From NCBI GenBank assembly GCA_944376455.1, contig CALWCO010000002.1, positions 1 through 64,000 on the forward strand: a DNA stretch of 64,000 bases. The letters are read 5' to 3'. The DNA is from an uncultured Clostridia bacterium (GTDB taxonomy: Bacteria; Bacillota; Clostridia; Christensenellales; Borkfalkiaceae). Of the stretch, positions 60,104-64,000 are shown one piece after another (position 1 is the stretch's first letter; the number at the start of each line of letters is the position of its first letter). Both the position numbers and the translations under genes were made by a program. The notes beneath the pieces are model-generated. The model was not told where the DNA came from. It did no database searches and saw only the letters and a program-made list of their open reading frames with translations.

Positions 60104-61491
60104 CCGCGCAGGAATTGAAAAACTCCGTTTTGCAATTGGCGGTACAAGGAAAACTTGTGCCGCAATGCAAAGATGACGAACCGGCATCGGAATTGCTGAA
60201 ACGAATTCGTGCCGAGAAGAAGAAACTCGGAATAAAAGAAAAACCGTTGCCCGAAATCAAAGAAGAGGAAATGCCGTTTGATATTCCTGATAGTTGGGAA
60301 TGGGTTAAACTCGGTAAAATTTGTAAAATTGCAACAGGGAAAAAAGATGCTAATTTTGGGGATGAAAATGGCGAATATTATTTTTTTACTTGCGCTAAAA
60401 AGCCTATTCGCTGCAAATCGTTTTCTTTTGAAGGAGAATCAATATTAATTGCTGGAAATGGCGATATAAATAACATTACATATTATGATGGTCAATTTGA
60501 GGCCTATCAGCGCACATATATTATTCAACCGTATATTGAACATTCTTATTTATACTATCTGTTATTTCATATTAAAAGTAATTGGGTTAAGTACAATGTT
60601 GATAAAATGTTTGGCTCGGCAATTCCATATATAAGACTTGGTAATGTTCAAAACTATATGGTTGCACTTCCTCCTCTTGCGGAACAAAAGCGCATTGTTG
60701 AAAAAATCGAAGAATTGATGCCTTTGATTGAGGAATACGGCAAGGCAGAAGAACAGTTAAGCAAATTAAATGCCGAATTTCCGGATAAGCTCCGCAAATC
60801 CATTTTGCAACAAACCGTTCAAGGCAAGCTCACCGAACGCGACCCTGCCGATGAACCGGCTTCTGAACTTCTCAAACGCATAAAGGCGGAAAAAGAAGCC
60901 CTCATCAAGTCCGGCAAAATCAAAAAAGAAAAGCCGTTACCAGCCATTTCGAACGATGAAAAGCCATTTGATATCCCCGACACTTGGGAGTGGGTTAGAC
61001 TTGGTAGTATTGCTGATATGAGTCTCGGCAAAATGCTGGATAAGTCAAAAAACAAGGGTGAATTACAGCCATATTTGCGCAATGTAAATGTCCGGTGGGG
61101 TGAATTTGACTTTTCTGACATATTAGAAATGCGTTTTTTAGATGAGGAAAAGGAGAGATATTCTGTTCAGTATGGGGATTTAGTGGTTTGTGAAGGTGGA
61201 GAACCTGGGCGTTGTGCTGTTTGGGCTAAGCACGATACATCATTCAGAATCCAGAAAGCTCTTCATAGAGTGAGGTTTTATTATGGCATAGATAGTTTTT
61301 TCGCTTATAGAATTTTTCAAATCTATGCCTCAAACGGATATTTTGCACACAGATTTTCTGGAGAGACAATTAAGCATTTGCCCGGAGTTGTACTTGCTAA
61401 TATTGCTTTTCCGCTTCCTCCCCTTTCCGAGCAAAAACGCATTGTCAAACGAGTCGAAGAACTTCTCGCCCTATGCGATGAATTGAAATAA
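60100..61491 (+). CDS. hsdS: Type I restriction-modification, S (specificity) subunit
   Basis: Contains two target-recognition domains (about residues 60-205 and 295-440), each preceded by a conserved repeat: SVLQLAVQGKLVPQ plus DEPASELLKRIRAEK, and SILQQTVQGKLTER plus the near-identical DEPASELLKRIKAEK. Each TRD is closed by a PPLAEQKRIV / PPLSEQKRIV helix. It determines a bipartite DNA target. ATG 60100 overlaps hsdM (ATGA). No second or inverted hsdS copy is present in the window. Confidence 0.95.
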   Translation: MTAQELKNSVLQLAVQGKLVPQCKDDEPASELLKRIRAEKKKLGIKEKPLPEIKEEEMPFDIPDSWEWVKLGKICKIATGKKDANFGDENGEYYFFTCAKKPIRCKSFSFEGESILIAGNGDINNITYYDGQFEAYQRTYIIQPYIEHSYLYYLLFHIKSNWVKYNVDKMFGSAIPYIRLGNVQNYMVALPPLAEQKRIVEKIEELMPLIEEYGKAEEQLSKLNAEFPDKLRKSILQQTVQGKLTERDPADEPASELLKRIKAEKEALIKSGKIKKEKPLPAISNDEKPFDIPDTWEWVRLGSIADMSLGKMLDKSKNKGELQPYLRNVNVRWGEFDFSDILEMRFLDEEKERYSVQYGDLVVCEGGEPGRCAVWAKHDTSFRIQKALHRVRFYYGIDSFFAYRIFQIYASNGYFAHRFSGETIKHLPGVVLANIAFPLPPLSEQKRIVKRVEELLALCDELK

Positions 61492-61508
61492 TAATTACGG
61501 AGGAGAAA

Positions 61509-63197
61509 ATGGCTGAAGAAAAAGCAGGGGGATTTATCTCCCAAATACAGTTTAATAACGGTCAAAACATAGATATATCAGAAAATGATATAGTGGTTTT
61601 TGTTGGACCAAATAACGCAGGTAAGAGCCAAGCATTGAAAGATATATATGCGCTTTCCGAGCATAAAGTGCCGAGTGTAGTAGTATCAGATGTAAAAATA
61701 ACAAAATCTTCAGTGCCTATTTCGTCTGTATTATCTGTTGTTTCTAAAGGGACAAATCATGGAAATCATATAACATATAATGTCTTTAGTCGCGTCATGA
61801 ATATATGGAGTTATACAGACACGCAGTTTCCATCCACGCCATATTTTGATTCTTTTCGTGATTTGTTCGTAATTAATTTGGATACTTCTGCTCGGTTAAC
61901 AATTTGCTCGGCACCGCAAAATATTAGGCGAGATGACAATAAAAGCCACCCCATTCATTATGCCGCGTTTGATAGTAAATACAGAAAATGGTTGTCTGAT
62001 AATTTTAAAAAAGCTTTCGGAGTTGAAATTACCCCCAATACTCAATACGGCGCTGCAATTCCGCTTTGTATAGGTAAATCAGTTGTTTTGAATGGTAGTT
62101 ATGAGGATGAGATAACTCGTCAAGAAGAAGTGGCAAAAATTCTTGAGAAATATGATCAGGTTCAAAACCAAGGAGACGGAATAAAAAGTTTCACTGGAAT
62201 TCTACTGTATTTGATGCTGGATTATTATAGAATTTATTTAATTGATGAGCCTGAATCTTTTCTTCATCCGCCTCAAGCTAGAATTATGGGGCAGATTATA
62301 GGGAAAACGTTGTCTGCTCATCAACAAGCATTTATTTCAACCCATAGTGAAGAAATTATAAAAGGATTGTTGGATTCTTGTCCAGAAAGGATTAAAATAG
62401 TCAGAATTACGCGAGACGGAAATATTAATCACTTTTCGATATTAAACAATGCTGATTTCAATAAAGTTTGGAGTGATCCGTTATTAAAATACTCCAATAT
62501 TATGGCAAGCCTTTTTCACAAATCTGTTGTACTTTGTGAAAGTGATTCTGATTGTAAAATGTATTCAATAATTGAAAACCATATCAAGCAGAAGCAGGGT
62601 AGATTCTCTGAAACGTTGTTTATTCATTGTGGAGGAAAACATCGAATTTCTAAAATTATTTTGGCACTTCTATCACTAAATATTGATGTAAAAATTATAG
62701 TTGATATCGATGTCCTAAATGATGAAAATGTTTTTCAGGGGATTGTTGAAGCTTGTAAAATTGATTTTAGCTCGCTGAAATCCGACTACAACATCATTAC
62801 TTCAAATCTTCATAGCCCAAAAGAGAAAGTATTGAGGGTGGATGCTAGAACCAGTATATGTCAAATTCTAGACAGATCGAACAATTCAGAATTGTCTAAT
62901 AAAGATATTGCCGAGATAAGGAAAGTTATATCTACTATATCGAAATGGGACGATATTAAAGCTAAAGGTATCGCGGCTATTCCCTCTGGTGATGCGACGG
63001 CATCATACAAAAAACTTGATAAACTTTTAAAAAGTAAAGGCTTATATATTGTGCCTGTCGGTGAACTTGAAGGTTTTATCAAAGAAGTAAGCGGTCATGG
63101 ACCAGAGTGGGTCAACAGTGTTCTTGAAACTTATCAAGATTTGGAAAATGATGTCTATAAGCCGATTACAGAGTTTATTGGTTCGATGAATCTTTAA
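61509..63197 (+). CDS. OLD-like ATPase with C-terminal TOPRIM-like domain
   Basis: An ABC-type ATPase of the AAA_21/OLD group: Walker A GPNNAGKS (33-40), signature-like QGDGIKSFTG (221-230), Walker B YLIDEPESF (243-251), H-loop STHS (277-280). The C-terminal part reads as a TOPRIM nuclease: Glu344 in VLCESDSD and the DxD pair D399/D401 in IVDIDV. The layout matches OLD nucleases such as Gabija GajA, though no UvrD-like GajB gene follows. ATG 61509 has GGAGG upstream, 17 bases after hsdS. Probably anti-phage, acting with or beside the type I system (inferred). Confidence 0.82.
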   Translation: MAEEKAGGFISQIQFNNGQNIDISENDIVVFVGPNNAGKSQALKDIYALSEHKVPSVVVSDVKITKSSVPISSVLSVVSKGTNHGNHITYNVFSRVMNIWSYTDTQFPSTPYFDSFRDLFVINLDTSARLTICSAPQNIRRDDNKSHPIHYAAFDSKYRKWLSDNFKKAFGVEITPNTQYGAAIPLCIGKSVVLNGSYEDEITRQEEVAKILEKYDQVQNQGDGIKSFTGILLYLMLDYYRIYLIDEPESFLHPPQARIMGQIIGKTLSAHQQAFISTHSEEIIKGLLDSCPERIKIVRITRDGNINHFSILNNADFNKVWSDPLLKYSNIMASLFHKSVVLCESDSDCKMYSIIENHIKQKQGRFSETLFIHCGGKHRISKIILALLSLNIDVKIIVDIDVLNDENVFQGIVEACKIDFSSLKSDYNIITSNLHSPKEKVLRVDARTSICQILDRSNNSELSNKDIAEIRKVISTISKWDDIKAKGIAAIPSGDATASYKKLDKLLKSKGLYIVPVGELEGFIKEVSGHGPEWVNSVLETYQDLENDVYKPITEFIGSMNL

Positions 63198-63198
63198 A

Positions 63199-63402
63199 AT
63201 GAGTAACTATTTTATTTTTACAGATGAAGCTGGCGTTTATCAAAAAGATCCAAGTGATGCCCATATCCGCAGTCATCCGTTTTACATACGCTCAATTGTG
63301 AAGATGACTATTGATGATTATCGGCAATATCAAATCGAAATGCAGCGAATAAACGGCGAATATGAAATACCTTTTGATCAAGAAATTAAATGGTCCTATT
63401 GA
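63199..63402 (+). pseudogene. DUF3800 protein, N-terminal stub
   Basis: 67 codons starting one base after the ATPase stop: MSNYFIFTDEAGVYQK, then SHPFYIRSIVKM and FDQEIKWSY before a stop. The DEAG start and EIKWS block are typical of the N-terminus of DUF3800 proteins, an RNase H-like family often near defence genes, but those are ~200-300 residues. The downstream sequence does not continue the fold in any frame I checked, so a deletion rather than a point mutation seems likely. Confidence 0.7.
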
Positions 63403-63544
63403 CATCCTTATTATTAAACCTAATGGCGCAAAATGGTTGCAGCATAAAACATTAAAATGATATTTTAAGCTACTTGCTTTAACCACTCGAATAATGAGAT
63501 AATATAATTAAATAAACGTTATAAAATATTTGTGAGAAAAATAC

Positions 63545-64000
63545 ATGAGCAACGAAATAAAAGCAACACCAAATAGTTTTGTAACCTCTGAATTAACACC
63601 CTTTATTCTGCAAGAAACACCAAACGTTAAGATTTATTTTAAAGGGATTCAGGTTGATAATAATGCTGATATTGAAAAAAATATCAAAGGTTCTTTGATT
63701 ATTCAAAAGAAAACAAAATCTAGGACTTTTGGCGAGTCAAAGTTTACAAGGAAAGATATATCACCTTATGATATGGTGGAAATAACTTTGGATACCGAGG
63801 CAACCGCAGCATTATGCAATGGTCTAGTCGCATATTTCAAGGCATTCGGTGGTAAACAAACGGACCCTTATCAACAAGTTTCTTATGTTAAAGTAGATGA
63901 TGACATAAAGACACTTCAAAGAATTTTATCAACAGATAGGGAATTACCGTCAATTTTGGAAAGAGTAGATACCCAAACACTAAATAGTGCATTGAATATT
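63545..64000 (+). CDS. Unknown protein, N-terminal part (runs off the window)
   Basis: The frame is open from ATG 63545 to the window end (152 codons), starting MSNEIKATPNSFVTSELTPF and containing SLIIQKKTKSRTFGESKF. The ribosome site is weak. The N-terminus (a short beta-rich region and then ILSTDRELPSILERV) faintly recalls Shedu-type (DUF4263) defence nucleases, but the catalytic part would lie outside the window, so this is a guess. Its neighbours make a defence role plausible. Confidence 0.55.
   Translation, partial: MSNEIKATPNSFVTSELTPFILQETPNVKIYFKGIQVDNNADIEKNIKGSLIIQKKTKSRTFGESKFTRKDISPYDMVEITLDTEATAALCNGLVAYFKAFGGKQTDPYQQVSYVKVDDDIKTLQRILSTDRELPSILERVDTQTLNSALNI

Noticed and set aside
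60100..61491. Internal repeats of hsdS as a phase-variable inversion system
   Set aside because: They are the normal direct conserved regions between two TRDs; no second hsdS, inverted copy or local invertase acting on it is present.

Overview
The window looks like a chromosome segment of an anaerobic, probably spore-forming member of the Clostridia (Bacillota). Supporting genes are an oxygen-sensitive class III ribonucleotide reductase (nrdD/nrdG), a GerW/YtfJ-type sporulation protein with its YtfI-like partner, a clostridial glycogen cluster with a GlgC/GlgD pair, LexA, sigma-A type promoters (TTGACA-17-TATAAT) and AGGAGG-type ribosome sites. The core region uses fairly GC-rich codons. From about 49 kb onward the sequence is accessory, and the restriction island from 54.3 kb is clearly more AT-rich. 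I cannot name the species.

Layout. 0-18 kb: end of an InlB-repeat surface protein, a NYN/LOTUS nuclease-like protein, gltX, nrdD and nrdG behind tandem NrdR-box-like sites, an M29 aminopeptidase, two adjacent CobW-type GTPases (one with a large His/Cys/acidic repeat), an SPFH + ribbon-helix-helix + ABC transporter group, a YkpA-like ABC-F protein, tRNA-Leu(CAA) and mgsA. 18-29 kb: glycogen metabolism (glgB, glgC, glgD, glgA, glgP and a GH13 amylase). 29.2-30.6 kb: a gene-free AT-rich stretch with a dif-like site, flanked by two 100-bp direct repeats (89/100 identical), next to a XerS-like tyrosine recombinase. 31.8-49 kb: hflX, a GltD-like oxidoreductase, a Crp/Fnr regulator with a thioredoxin/rhodanese/CoA-disulfide reductase operon, lexA, rluB, dac, ytfJ, ytfI, a MarR-regulated ABC exporter, a cytidylate-kinase-like gene, and a MarR gene beside a MATE pump broken at an AT repeat. 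49-54 kb: a mobile element with a large serine recombinase, a TnpW-like protein, an HUH replication initiator and a sigma-like regulator, abutting a truncated IS200/IS605 transposase. 54.3-64 kb: a type I restriction-modification locus carrying an unrecognised 558-aa protein between hsdR and hsdM, followed by an OLD-like ATPase/TOPRIM gene, a DUF3800 stub and a truncated unknown gene at the window end.

How it fits together. All genes up to 33.1 kb run rightward and nearly all chromosomal genes from 33.3 to 49 kb run leftward. With the dif-like site and the Xer gene, this suggests the window spans the replication terminus. Regulation can be read in several places: NrdR-like boxes at nrdD, a LexA box over the lexA -35, a dyad centred about 41 bp upstream of the predicted trx start, and MarR-type palindromes beside two efflux loci. 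The best candidates for something undescribed are the 558-aa protein embedded in the type I system with its downstream OLD-like gene, the repeat-flanked dif-like region, and the His/Cys-repeat GTPase paired with a GTPase carrying a YcgQ-like C-terminal domain.
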